Source: Thermoplasmatota archaeon | Lineage (GTDB): Archaea > Thermoplasmatota > E2 > DHVEG-1 | Assembly: GCA_030619765.1 (NCBI GenBank) | Contig: JAUXAU010000014.1 | Span: forward strand, 1-47,110 | Reading direction: 5' to 3' | DNA length: 47,110 nucleotides | Shown here: piece by piece, positions 7,062-14,496 of the stretch | Layout: each line of letters starts with the position of its first letter | Numbering within the stretch: the stretch's first letter is position 1 | Program-made: the position numbers and the translations under genes | Notes under the pieces: generated by a model | Told to the model about the DNA's origin: nothing | The model's database searches: none | The model's input: only the letters and a program-made list of their open reading frames with translations

Positions 7062-8657
7062 TTAGAGGAATTTCCACACCGTGATTTTATCCTCACCGCC
7101 ATAATTTCCATCAGCATCATGTGCCGCTGCTGTCACTGTATGCCTGCCAAACGAAAATCGATTCCATATCCATTCATAGGGATATTCGTTGTCCGTATAC
7201 ACCAACTTCCCGTCGAGGTAAAATTCAACTTTCTGAAGTGGTTCCAGTTCTTCGGCAACCACAGTGATTTTTCCAATAACAATCTTTTGACCAGGGTTTT
7301 TTAGATGAAACTTTTTCTCACCGAAAACATACAGCCATCGATCCTCAGGATGAACAATGTCAATCAAAACGTAGTTATTGATAAACAATCGGATGGTACC
7401 TTGACTGCCTCCTGTAATAACATCATCAAGGCCATCGTTGTTAAAATCACCTACTGATACCCCTCCATGCTCTAACGATTCTGCATATCCCTCAGCACCT
7501 TTAGGAAAACGACAAACATAAAACGGTTGAAAAATGTCACCCTTTTGAATATAAAGAAATGCATAGTCTCCGCTTGCAAAGAAAAAATCCTTGTTTCCAT
7601 CATCGTTGTAATCAAGAGAAACAAGAGTGCCAAACCAAAGACCACCTGAAGGATCTGCCTCTGCTGGAAGATCAGCAATGATTTCTCCAGAGTCAAGATC
7701 AAAGCAATAAGAGAAGTTCGATTCTATCCACTGATTCCGTTTTAAATAAACATGTCCAGAAAAACTTCCAATTTCTGTTTCAGCTGCGACTAAAAAGTCA
7801 ATATCTCCATCATTATCGTAATCTGCCGAGGTAACACCCCAACTCACATGACCAAAGTCGTGAATGATCCCTACGCTTGTGAAATTGGCCGCCCCATCAT
7901 TTTTATAAAATTCAACTTTGCCGCTATTATCACCAACTAAGAAATCTATGTCTCCGTCCATATCATAATCCGCAGAAGTAAGCTGCGGGTTAATCCTATT
8001 TTCAGGGTTATATGGAATGCCTGGGCCATGCCAAAACACCTGTTTTTCATTTTCAAATTCATTATCTCCATTATTAAACAATATTTTTCCTGTTCCGTTT
8101 ACATTTACAGCCCAACCATTGTACCAAATATATTCTGAATATGTAAATAACAGATCAATATCTCCATCGTTATCATAATCCCCTGAATCCAAATCACTTA
8201 GGCATGGATGCCAATATGAAAAAGAATGCACTTCATCCTGCATAAATTCCAAATTCCCCTTATTATAAAAAATAGAAATTCTAAACCCCTCAGGCTCTGT
8301 ATATAATCCAGCAAAATCAGTATTTGCATCATCGTCAAAATCTGCGGTGGTTAAACCCCAGGCACATGATGTGAACTCAGCAATTTCAGAAGTACTAAAA
8401 AACGATGTGTCTATATCCCCTAGATTCACATCAGGCAATGGATTTACATAATAACGGTCCGCTATGTCAAAATCTTCTCTTTCGTCATAACAATCCTCTA
8501 TGCCAAAATCATATCTATCATCACAATCAACATAAGTATTCGTTAAACGTTCATCATCCTGCCGTAAACCTCGGTCTTTTACATTTCCACTGATAGTTGG
8601 TAAAACACTTACTCCAACAAATAGGATAACAATTCCTAATACAAGGCATTTTTTCAT
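7062..8657 (-). CDS. Secreted FG-GAP/VCBS repeat protein with C-terminal Ig-like domain
   Basis: The start is set at ATG 8655-8657, giving MKKCLVLGIVILFVGVSVLP as signal peptide, because GGGAGGT (complement of 8667-8673) precedes it; a longer frame to 8714 adds 19 unlikely residues. The 531-residue protein has at least six FG-GAP/VCBS repeats with calcium-binding loops such as DYDNDGDIDLL, DYDMDGDIDFLVGD, DYDNDGDIDFLVAA, DYNDDGNKDFF and DFNNDGLDDVITGG. Together they probably form an integrin-like propeller. The last about 95 residues are an Ig-like module (KVEFYLDGKLVYTDNEYPYEW) related to that in the 300-1172 protein. Likely a cell-surface or released adhesion/recognition protein. No membrane anchor seen. 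Confidence 0.8.
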   Translation of the reverse strand: MKKCLVLGIVILFVGVSVLPTISGNVKDRGLRQDDERLTNTYVDCDDRYDFGIEDCYDEREDFDIADRYYVNPLPDVNLGDIDTSFFSTSEIAEFTSCAWGLTTADFDDDANTDFAGLYTEPEGFRISIFYNKGNLEFMQDEVHSFSYWHPCLSDLDSGDYDNDGDIDLLFTYSEYIWYNGWAVNVNGTGKILFNNGDNEFENEKQVFWHGPGIPYNPENRINPQLTSADYDMDGDIDFLVGDNSGKVEFYKNDGAANFTSVGIIHDFGHVSWGVTSADYDNDGDIDFLVAAETEIGSFSGHVYLKRNQWIESNFSYCFDLDSGEIIADLPAEADPSGGLWFGTLVSLDYNDDGNKDFFFASGDYAFLYIQKGDIFQPFYVCRFPKGAEGYAESLEHGGVSVGDFNNDGLDDVITGGSQGTIRLFINNYVLIDIVHPEDRWLYVFGEKKFHLKNPGQKIVIGKITVVAEELEPLQKVEFYLDGKLVYTDNEYPYEWIWNRFSFGRHTVTAAAHDADGNYGGEDKITVWKFL

Positions 8658-8756
8658 TCTATTTTTACCTCCCTGTGTAATGCTAATACGTGCCAAGTAT
8701 TTAGTTTTTATCATTGATCCTATAATAAAATAAGAAAATCTTTCTTTACACTACAG

Positions 8757-8776
8757 ATTCTTCTGGCTAAAAACAC
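8757..8776 (+). repeat. Intergenic repeat ATTCYTCTGRGCTAAAAACC, copy 3
   Basis: ATTCTTCTGGCTAAAAACAC, with one G missing relative to the other copies. It lies between the FG-GAP gene and the exported 138-residue protein, 29 nt before long repeat element A. Confidence 0.5.
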
Positions 8777-8804
8777 TATAGCTCATTTTCCAAATATTTA
8801 TAAT

Positions 8805-8910
8805 TAACTATTCTGCACTTAAAATCAAACTATCGCTCTCCTTATTTATTGGACTTTGGGTGCAAAATACCGACTTTGGGTGCAAAACGGACTTTAGGAG
8901 CAAAGCCGGA
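8805..8910 (+). repeat. Long intergenic repeat, copy A (contains three 15-bp motifs)
   Basis: Begins TAACTATTCTGCACTT, continues AAAATCAAACTATCGCTCTC, then three motifs spaced 18-20 bp: GACTTTGGGTGCAAA at 8852 and 8872, and GACTTTAGGAGCAAA at 8890. The first half matches copy B (9536) in the same orientation and copy C (11493, inverted). It lies directly upstream of the promoter of the exported protein at 8991. Confidence 0.7.
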
Positions 8911-8990
8911 TAAAGAGAAAACTTAATAAGCGGCGGTTGTATACGTGTAACATGATAACATTATACATTATATATGATTAGGAGGAAAAT

Positions 8991-9407
8991 ATGAAAAAAG
9001 CAATGATCGTAGGTAGTTTGTTCGTCATTATATTATTTCTGCTTATGCCCTCTACTTCTGCAATTCAATTAAATGCAGTTGAGAATGCAGTATATAATGA
9101 TTTTCTTAGTCAAAACAAAAATATCGATTTCAAGGAGTTAAAAGATATTGAAAATATAGAAGAACTGCCTGACCATCCGATTCTATATTATTTTGTTTTG
9201 TTAGTATTTTATTCTCGTTATTTACGACATTATGTATATCTGTATATATCTGTTGATTGGATTTGGGAGGGACATATTCCCGATATAACAGTTAAACATC
9301 CTCTTTTACTCTTATGGGGTGTTCTATTTTTTTTAAGGGCTGAAACGTGGGCTGATTTTTGGTATTTTATAGCAAACAAAATGGGATGGAATTGGAAACC
9401 AATGTGA
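8991..9407 (+). CDS. Exported 138-residue protein with hydrophobic, Trp-rich C-terminus
   Basis: Strong ribosome-binding site TAGGAGGAAAAT directly before ATG. Residues 1-24 are a signal peptide (AMIVGSLFVIILFLLMPSTS). A short acidic region (VENAVYNDFLSQNKNIDFKE) follows, then a hydrophobic aromatic half: ILYYFVLLVFYSRYLRHYVY, PLLLLWGVLFFLRAETWADFW, ending MGWNWKPM. The plan (leader, polar stretch, membrane-like tail) is like that of the two paralogues at 1784 and 2484, but it has no cysteines there and no clear sequence match beyond the leader style. It is bracketed by repeat copies A and B. Function unknown. Confidence 0.6.
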   Translation: MKKAMIVGSLFVIILFLLMPSTSAIQLNAVENAVYNDFLSQNKNIDFKELKDIENIEELPDHPILYYFVLLVFYSRYLRHYVYLYISVDWIWEGHIPDITVKHPLLLLWGVLFFLRAETWADFWYFIANKMGWNWKPM

Positions 9408-9535
9408 TCTTGTTATTTTGAATTTCTTATTCCTTCGCAGATTTTATTTATTAAACGTTCAAAAATTACTTAGTTCTTTTGTCAAATTCTCTCCTGTTGA
9501 AGCACGTTTCTTTGGCATTTTTTTGCATTCGGAGG

Positions 9536-9690
9536 TACTGTCTGCACATAAAATCAAACCATCTCTTCTCCTGTTACTTTTGAATTTTTGTGCAGAATTG
9601 GTATTTTTTGTGCAAAAGCGATTATTTGTGCAAAGCCCCTAATTGGGGCTTTGTCGCAAAAGTCCATTTTGTCTCTAAAGTCTATTGACT
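9536..9690 (+). repeat. Long intergenic repeat, copy B (left arm of inverted repeat)
   Basis: Outer end TACTGTCTGCACATAAAATC, then CATCTCTTCTCCTGTTA, then three spaced TGCAAA-type units, a hairpin, TTTGTCGCAAAAGTC (9650-9664) and TTTGTCTCTAAAGTC (9668-9682). Read on the opposite strand, 11313-11493 repeats the same order of blocks over about 140 bp with clear identity, including CTCTTCTCCTGTTA and GGGGCTTTGTCGCAAAAGTC. Any reading frame through this stretch (for example 9418-9642) is taken as chance. It occupies most of the gene-free 9408-9780. Confidence 0.75.
9631..9653. other. Perfect 9-bp hairpin inside repeat B
   Basis: CAAAGCCCC, TAATT loop, GGGGCTTTG. The same hairpin recurs in repeat C at 11373-11395 with one mismatched pair. 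The G/C-rich stem is conspicuous in this AT-rich region; it could end transcription of the gene at 8991 or be part of a mobile-element end. Confidence 0.6.
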
Positions 9691-9780
9691 ACGGGAAGGT
9701 TTTACACAAAAAACTATGCTGATCGTTAAATTGCACAATAAATACCATTTTGCACAATTATTATGTAAGGTTTTTACATA

Positions 9781-10419
9781 TTATTCATTAATGTCATGGA
9801 CATCTCTTTTCATCCATTCAATATGATTTGATAGTGATTCTAAATCGGTAAATAATGAAGATTTATGTATCCCATAATGATAAATTATTTTTTTTAACTC
9901 TCTTCTAAAATCATTCTTATTTTCAATAATGATTTTTTCCAATGTTGACTTATCACCTTCATATGGAGCTTCTGGATTAGCATGATATGTAAATATACTA
10001 CTCTGACCTGTAATTCTATTTACTATGTGGGGAGGAATATATTTTGCAAACATTAATTGTCCCCTTTCATCTATTATAGTTTGAAAAGGATCTTCATGAA
10101 TATCCTCTTCTATATATTGAATAATATTAGATTTTAATACATATATTGCGCTATTTCCATCAAATTTTTCATCAACAGCAAAATATGCTGCGACAAGGGG
10201 ATTTCTTGACCAATCTAATAAACGAGTCGGGAGTCGAAAATGTTGAGCGACTGCTAGCCATTGCCATTCATTTTCTGGAATAATATCAATAAAGGGGATT
10301 GCCCTTTCTTTAAATAGATCTAACATTTTCTTTTCATTATAAAAATGATCTCCTTTTTTAAAATCATTTATTCTTCCAACCCTAGGTTTTAATTCATAAT
10401 TCTCTTTTTTTAATCTCAA
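9781..10419 (-). CDS. FRG-domain protein (probable N-terminal frameshift)
   Basis: 212 residues. The FRG-domain hallmark is clear at residues 60-80: HFRLPTRLLDWSRNPLVAAY, preceded by YELKPRVGR (8-16) and followed by the usual GQLMFAKYIPP. FRG proteins are frequent in defence islands and near toxins; their biochemical role is not settled. The frame starts at TTG with no ribosome-binding site. In another frame, ATG at 10497 gives 28 residues (MESDNKKVNDIIKSLSESAK...) that run up to a stretch of seven A (about 10402-10408), where switching frame would join them to KKENYELKPR. This suggests a real or sequencing frameshift; the intact protein would be about 240 residues. The gene lies inside the inverted repeat B/C. 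Confidence 0.75.
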   Translation of the reverse strand: MRLKKENYELKPRVGRINDFKKGDHFYNEKKMLDLFKERAIPFIDIIPENEWQWLAVAQHFRLPTRLLDWSRNPLVAAYFAVDEKFDGNSAIYVLKSNIIQYIEEDIHEDPFQTIIDERGQLMFAKYIPPHIVNRITGQSSIFTYHANPEAPYEGDKSTLEKIIIENKNDFRRELKKIIYHYGIHKSSLFTDLESLSNHIEWMKRDVHDINE

Positions 10420-10753
10420 AGGATATTTCCCTTAGTAGTTTGGCTGATTCTGACAAAGATTTTATTATATCATTTACCTTTTTATTATCTGATTCCATCG
10501 TTCAACGACCGTTTTTCTGACAACTATATTTGGATTTGAGTATATGAAGATTTACTTTCATTCAGGTAAATTTCCTTTTAGATTTATAGTATTTTTATAA
10601 AAGAGAATTTGGTTATAGTTTCCATCGGAATTTATTGCGGTTTTTCCCTTTAAGTAACAGCATATTTTAGGAGCAGATCCAAAGGTTGCATAAGGTTTAT
10701 ATACTTATCCAGACTATTTAATCGGTGAAAACATAATCCAAATTGAAATAATT
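10420..10753. promoter_or_regulatory. Divergent promoter region between FRG gene and membrane protein
   Basis: 334 bases with no full gene. The part up to 10497 is probably the displaced N-terminal coding of the FRG protein. TTTATATA at about 10697-10704 is a TATA box for the plus-strand gene at 10754. AGGTTGCATAA just before it is shared with the promoter region at 3693. Nothing else recognised. Confidence 0.4.
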
Positions 10754-11230
10754 GTGGTTATACTACCTTTTTTTGCAATGAACTTGAGTCTACTTTTATT
10801 TTTTGCAGCTAGAGCCAAAGAGATACTTGCTAGAATTGCTAAATTGGAAGAAAAATGGATAATTAATTTACCAAGTAAGCTAGAGGATTTAATATATAGG
10901 ATTAATAAGAATCAAATGGATGCAGTTGCTATTACTGATGAATTAGATAATATTCTGAATATCCACCATGAGATGGTCGAATTTAAGAATGATTATGATT
11001 GCAAATGCAAAGGATCTCTAAGGAAATTAATGATTAATTTCATATTTATTTTAGGTGCATTACTCTTCTTAATTATATTAACATTACAATCAGAAATTTT
11101 AAATATTGTTGTTTTTGGGAGCTTGTCCGGCGTTCTATCAATATTCAGTAGTTATAACATTGCTTACAGCATATATAAAGCTGTGAAAGAAGGTTATATA
11201 CTAATTAAGTTTGAAAAGTATGTTTCATAG
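10754..11230 (+). CDS. Small membrane protein with three hydrophobic segments
   Basis: 158 residues from GTG; no ribosome-binding site is seen, but the TATA box at about 10700 would place transcription start some 25 nt before it, so a short or leaderless mRNA is likely. The segments are VILPFFAMNLSLLLFFAA (2-19), a charged middle of about 75 residues with a possible coiled coil (AKEILARIAKLEEKW ... LDNILNIHHEMVEF), then FIFILGALLFLIILTLQ and IVVFGSLSGVLSIFSSYNIA near the C-terminus. The region between helices holds CKCKGS. No family recognised. It is divergent from the FRG gene and both are enclosed by the inverted repeat, so they may form one cassette. Confidence 0.55.
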   Translation: MVILPFFAMNLSLLLFFAARAKEILARIAKLEEKWIINLPSKLEDLIYRINKNQMDAVAITDELDNILNIHHEMVEFKNDYDCKCKGSLRKLMINFIFILGALLFLIILTLQSEILNIVVFGSLSGVLSIFSSYNIAYSIYKAVKEGYILIKFEKYVS

Positions 11231-11312
11231 ATCAAAGAGATTATCTGAATATATTCATCATTTATTTTCCACCAAGATTCGGACTAATATTTTGATGTGT
11301 GCCCCAAAAATC

Positions 11313-11493
11313 CTTTTGTCTCTAAAGTCGAGTTTTTGTCTCTAAAGTCTGCCTCAAAATCGACTTTTGCGACAAAGCCCCTAATTGGGGGTTTGCACTT
11401 TTATTACGTTTTGCATTTTTATTCATGATTCTGCACTTTTATTCACAAATAACAGGAGAAGAGATAGTTTGAATAAAAATGCAGAACAGTTAC
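11313..11493 (-). repeat. Long intergenic repeat, copy C (right arm of inverted repeat)
   Basis: Inverted relative to copies A and B. Its outer end, read inwards on the minus strand, is TAACTGTTCTGCATTTTTAT, then AAACTATCTCTTCTCCTGTT. It includes two exact TTTGTCTCTAAAGTC motifs (11315-11329, 11335-11349) and GACTTTTGCGACAAA (11362-11376), and three units ending in TGCA spaced about 19 bp (11395-11450). It fills the gap between the membrane protein and the HEPN gene (11231-11584), where no gene is seen. Confidence 0.75.
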
Positions 11494-11584
11494 TTTTAAA
11501 TAGGCACAAAATCAGGCAGAATAAATCCTACTGTTCATTCTTATGGTGTTTAATCTATGGTGTTAAATCTGTGGTGGTTTTGGT

Positions 11585-12853
11585 TTATATCAATTTGATT
11601 TTATTTCTTATAATTATTGATGAATATTCTTCTATTGTCTTGGTTATCGCCTCGATATTTTGAGTTACAGATCTTGCATGAAGGATACTATTTCTTAGCG
11701 AAATAGCATTTTTTATTGTAGCTATCGTTTCTTGTTTCGGATAGTAATCCAATAGCTCGTTTGCAATTAGATTTGGTAGCTTAAAATATACCCTTTGATC
11801 GTCTTTAACCAACAATGCTTCCAGACAGATAATATAATCTATCAATCTATCTTCATTTCTTAGTCTTTCTTGAGCCATATTAAATCTATCAATAGACAAC
11901 TTCAAATGTTTATTTTTCTTAAAGTTAATGGTTCTATATTTTCTAAATAGTTCTTTTAATTCCTTAACATTATCTATACTGAAATCACGTATTTTTCCAA
12001 ACCTACCTCTAAAAACATTACCAGAAGAAGTAGATCTAAAATTAAAGACAAGATTATTGATTTGTTCAAAATAAATTGCATTGTAATAAATAGCACTTGG
12101 TTTAATCAATCTTATACATGATATAATATCTTGAAACAACTTTGATATATCTTTTTTTGGAATTATTTCAAATTCAATTTCATCTGTAGGCAACCGGATG
12201 TATTTAGTTTCTGTGTAATTAATTTCTATCAAATAATCAATTGAAAGTAAGTCAATTGTTCTTTCATAAGATGGGGGTACCCATATGTCACCTTCACCAA
12301 ATTTTTCCAAGTCATCGTCGTTAAGCTTTCTAATATTAATATTCCTTGCAACGTTAATTTTTTTAACTTCTGAGGCAAAGTTATTGAGAAATGCAATTGC
12401 CCTAAATGAGAATTTATCCTGAATAAAAGAATTAACAAATGCATTAAAAACTTCATCAAAGATTTTTTCATTATAATTAAATCCCTCTGTTTTTATTAAG
12501 ATATTGAAAATAAATTTATTTATACAACTCTCTAAATTTAATCTTCTACCTTGTGAAGATATGTATATCATTTTGTCAAGATGTTCTCCTATATATTTAT
12601 CTTCAGAGAGTTCTTTTTTAAATTCATTATATTCTTTTAAATTAAATAACTCGTTTTGATGTCCAAATATGATTCCATAATAATGAGGAATTGTCTCTAA
12701 ATGTGTTGAAACGGACTTATTTCGGCCCTTTTCAATCTTTTTAACAGACATTTGAGGGAACTCTTTTGATTTGTATGTTTCTTTAATAAAGTTCAAAACT
12801 GCTTTAATATATTTTTTTGAATTTTCATATAAAGCTATATTCTTATTCTCCAT
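11585..12853 (-). CDS. HEPN-domain protein (Apea-like), likely RNase effector
   Basis: 422 residues. The last 110 residues read as an Apea-like HEPN domain: RFNMAQERLRNEDRLIDYII, CLEALLVKDDQ, KLPNLIANELL, and the catalytic-type R-x4-H motif RNSILH at 387-392 (AISLRNSILHAR). The HEPN fold with R-x4-6-H is known from toxin and anti-phage RNases. The first 300 residues have no recognised domain; they include a beta-rich stretch around 200-300. The gene lies 12 nt downstream of an 84-residue gene on the same strand, so the two form an operon, as in toxin/antitoxin or sensor/effector pairs. RNase activity is inferred from the motif. Confidence 0.75.
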   Translation of the reverse strand: MENKNIALYENSKKYIKAVLNFIKETYKSKEFPQMSVKKIEKGRNKSVSTHLETIPHYYGIIFGHQNELFNLKEYNEFKKELSEDKYIGEHLDKMIYISSQGRRLNLESCINKFIFNILIKTEGFNYNEKIFDEVFNAFVNSFIQDKFSFRAIAFLNNFASEVKKINVARNINIRKLNDDDLEKFGEGDIWVPPSYERTIDLLSIDYLIEINYTETKYIRLPTDEIEFEIIPKKDISKLFQDIISCIRLIKPSAIYYNAIYFEQINNLVFNFRSTSSGNVFRGRFGKIRDFSIDNVKELKELFRKYRTINFKKNKHLKLSIDRFNMAQERLRNEDRLIDYIICLEALLVKDDQRVYFKLPNLIANELLDYYPKQETIATIKNAISLRNSILHARSVTQNIEAITKTIEEYSSIIIRNKIKLI

Positions 12854-12865
12854 TATATCACGATC

Positions 12866-13120
12866 CTAAGCAATACCCTCCGAAGCGGGAGGCTGAATTT
12901 TAATAGCTACAATTATTTTTCCATTAAATATGTGATAATGTTCAATATTAATTCCAGGCATTCTATTGGTTTTTGTTGATAAAATATTAAATTCATCAGT
13001 ACTGTCTAAGGTAAAAAGTAAATCTAAATTTGAATCGCAATCCTTCTGCTTATAATTAATCTCCCGCAGTATTTTATTGACATTGTCTGTCGTTGGTTCA
13101 ACATCAATCGAATCATTCAT
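12866..13120 (-). CDS. Small protein upstream of the HEPN gene, possible partner
   Basis: 84 residues, ending 12 nt before the HEPN start. An acidic N-terminal half (SIDVEPTTDNVNKILREINY, LDLLFTLDSTDEFNIL) is followed by a beta-rich C-terminus (IEHYHIFNGKIIVAIKIQPP). No family recognised. Size, acidity and position directly ahead of a HEPN effector fit an antitoxin or regulatory partner; this is inference from context only. Confidence 0.5.
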   Translation of the reverse strand: MNDSIDVEPTTDNVNKILREINYKQKDCDSNLDLLFTLDSTDEFNILSTKTNRMPGINIEHYHIFNGKIIVAIKIQPPASEGIA

Positions 13121-13248
13121 TTATTTCACTTTGCGTAAAAGATAACCTTTAACATTTTGAATAGTAATATTAAACAATATACTTATTCATTAAATTACCT
13201 TCGTATGAATAATAAATAAATAACAACAATTTTGTTTATTTTTTGTGA

Positions 13249-14496
13249 CTATTTACTTTCCTCTAAGTCAAAACATGCAACAATATGATTTTGCTTATGT
13301 GTTTTAACTATTCTATCTGCAAGGGGTTCTACTATTGGAAGAGAAGCAATAGAACCTCCTAAAAAACCTGTAATAATTCCAGGAAAACTTTCAATTGAAC
13401 CAAATAAAGCACCTACAATTCCTAACTTGACGGGTATCCATCTCATAAGTTGGTTTTTTCTTAATTTCATTGAATTAGTAATTTCATTAGCTTCTTTCCA
13501 TGTTTTCTCTAATGCTGTTTTCCGATCAATTGCTTTTTCAAGTTGCATATTAGATACTGCATTATCAAATTCGAAAAGAGCCGTCCTTGCTTTATGATTA
13601 TCCTTATAAAATTCAATTGTTTGATCAAATAGCATGTTCTTTACATGCAAAAGGTTGAATTTATCTATGAGGAGTTTTCCGACATCTTCGGGAAAAGATT
13701 CAACTAATGACTTAGTCAATGGAAGATTGTGTATGAATCCGAAGGTCTTCTCTGGAATTAGTTTAATTCCATCGCAAGCAAATAAAATTGGATTCACAAC
13801 AAACTGACTTAATATATGGGTTTGGATTCGTGTTGTTAATGGTTTATCATAAAAATCATTTTCAACCATTTGAATGACATTATCGTTGGCAAATGCCTTA
13901 AGAACAACGTATTCAGATAACCAGGCATTATATATAAAATTTTCAGTTGTTACAGGTATAGAATAATTTGATTTTCCAGGTCTCAAATTATAATATTCAA
14001 TTATTTCATTTTTAGCATTAGGAAGTAATGCATCATATAAGGTGTCGAACTCAGTAAAATATTGTTGGCTCTTTTTCCTACCTCTTAAATCTACCCAATA
14101 AAATTGTGATCTAAAGTAGGTCGGAGGTTCGAGATTCAAAATGGGATCTAAATAATCTAGTCTTGAAAAATCAATGTATGTACTTAGCCGTGTTCTTAAT
14201 TTTCCTTCTTTCTCAAGTTTGAGATAATCTTCAACTGATAGACCATATTTTTCTTTAAAAACTTTTTCAGATTTTATTGGACTTAGTGTGACAATGATCG
14301 TTCCGTAGTAAGGCAATAAAACATTTAGATTTTCGTTTGCGGATACGAGGGGTTCAATAAAAGTCCCCTGTTTAAAATATTCTGGATAATAATTCCTAAT
14401 ATTGAAATCTTTTTTATTTGAATATTGTTTCTGTAGCCTTTCTATTTTTTCAAATTCCTTATTTTGAAGTTCTCTTAATTCTTTAACGTTCATCAA
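13249..14496 (-). CDS. Orphan 415-residue protein with hydrophobic C-terminal segment
   Basis: No family recognised. The N-terminal 45 residues are highly charged and helical (VKELRELQNKEFEKIERLQK). The middle is mixed alpha/beta with many aromatic residues (YYGTIIVTLSPIK, FRSQFYWVDLRGRKK, NFIYNAWLSEYVVLKAF). Near the end, VKLGIVGALFGSIESFPGII, then TGFLGGSIASLPIVEPLADR (about 355-395), is Gly-rich and hydrophobic enough for one or two membrane passes or a hairpin; a short polar tail follows. The spacing from the HEPN operon is 128 bp, same strand. As the last large gene before the tRNA-like fragment it may belong to the same acquired segment. Start at MM; the second M is equally possible. 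Confidence 0.6.
   Translation of the reverse strand: MMNVKELRELQNKEFEKIERLQKQYSNKKDFNIRNYYPEYFKQGTFIEPLVSANENLNVLLPYYGTIIVTLSPIKSEKVFKEKYGLSVEDYLKLEKEGKLRTRLSTYIDFSRLDYLDPILNLEPPTYFRSQFYWVDLRGRKKSQQYFTEFDTLYDALLPNAKNEIIEYYNLRPGKSNYSIPVTTENFIYNAWLSEYVVLKAFANDNVIQMVENDFYDKPLTTRIQTHILSQFVVNPILFACDGIKLIPEKTFGFIHNLPLTKSLVESFPEDVGKLLIDKFNLLHVKNMLFDQTIEFYKDNHKARTALFEFDNAVSNMQLEKAIDRKTALEKTWKEANEITNSMKLRKNQLMRWIPVKLGIVGALFGSIESFPGIITGFLGGSIASLPIVEPLADRIVKTHKQNHIVACFDLEESK

Noticed and set aside
8852-8904. GACTTT motifs considered as a CRISPR array
   Set aside because: The units are only 15 bp with 3-5 bp between them and variable bases; no 20-40 bp spacers and no cas genes in the window.
9418-9642. 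74-codon plus-strand frame
   Set aside because: It lies within long repeat B, has no ribosome-binding site, and its residues are set by the repeat motifs (for example LFVQSP from the hairpin).
11385-11663. 92-codon plus-strand frame
   Set aside because: It starts inside repeat C and runs into the end of the HEPN gene on the other strand; no start signal and no protein-like pattern.
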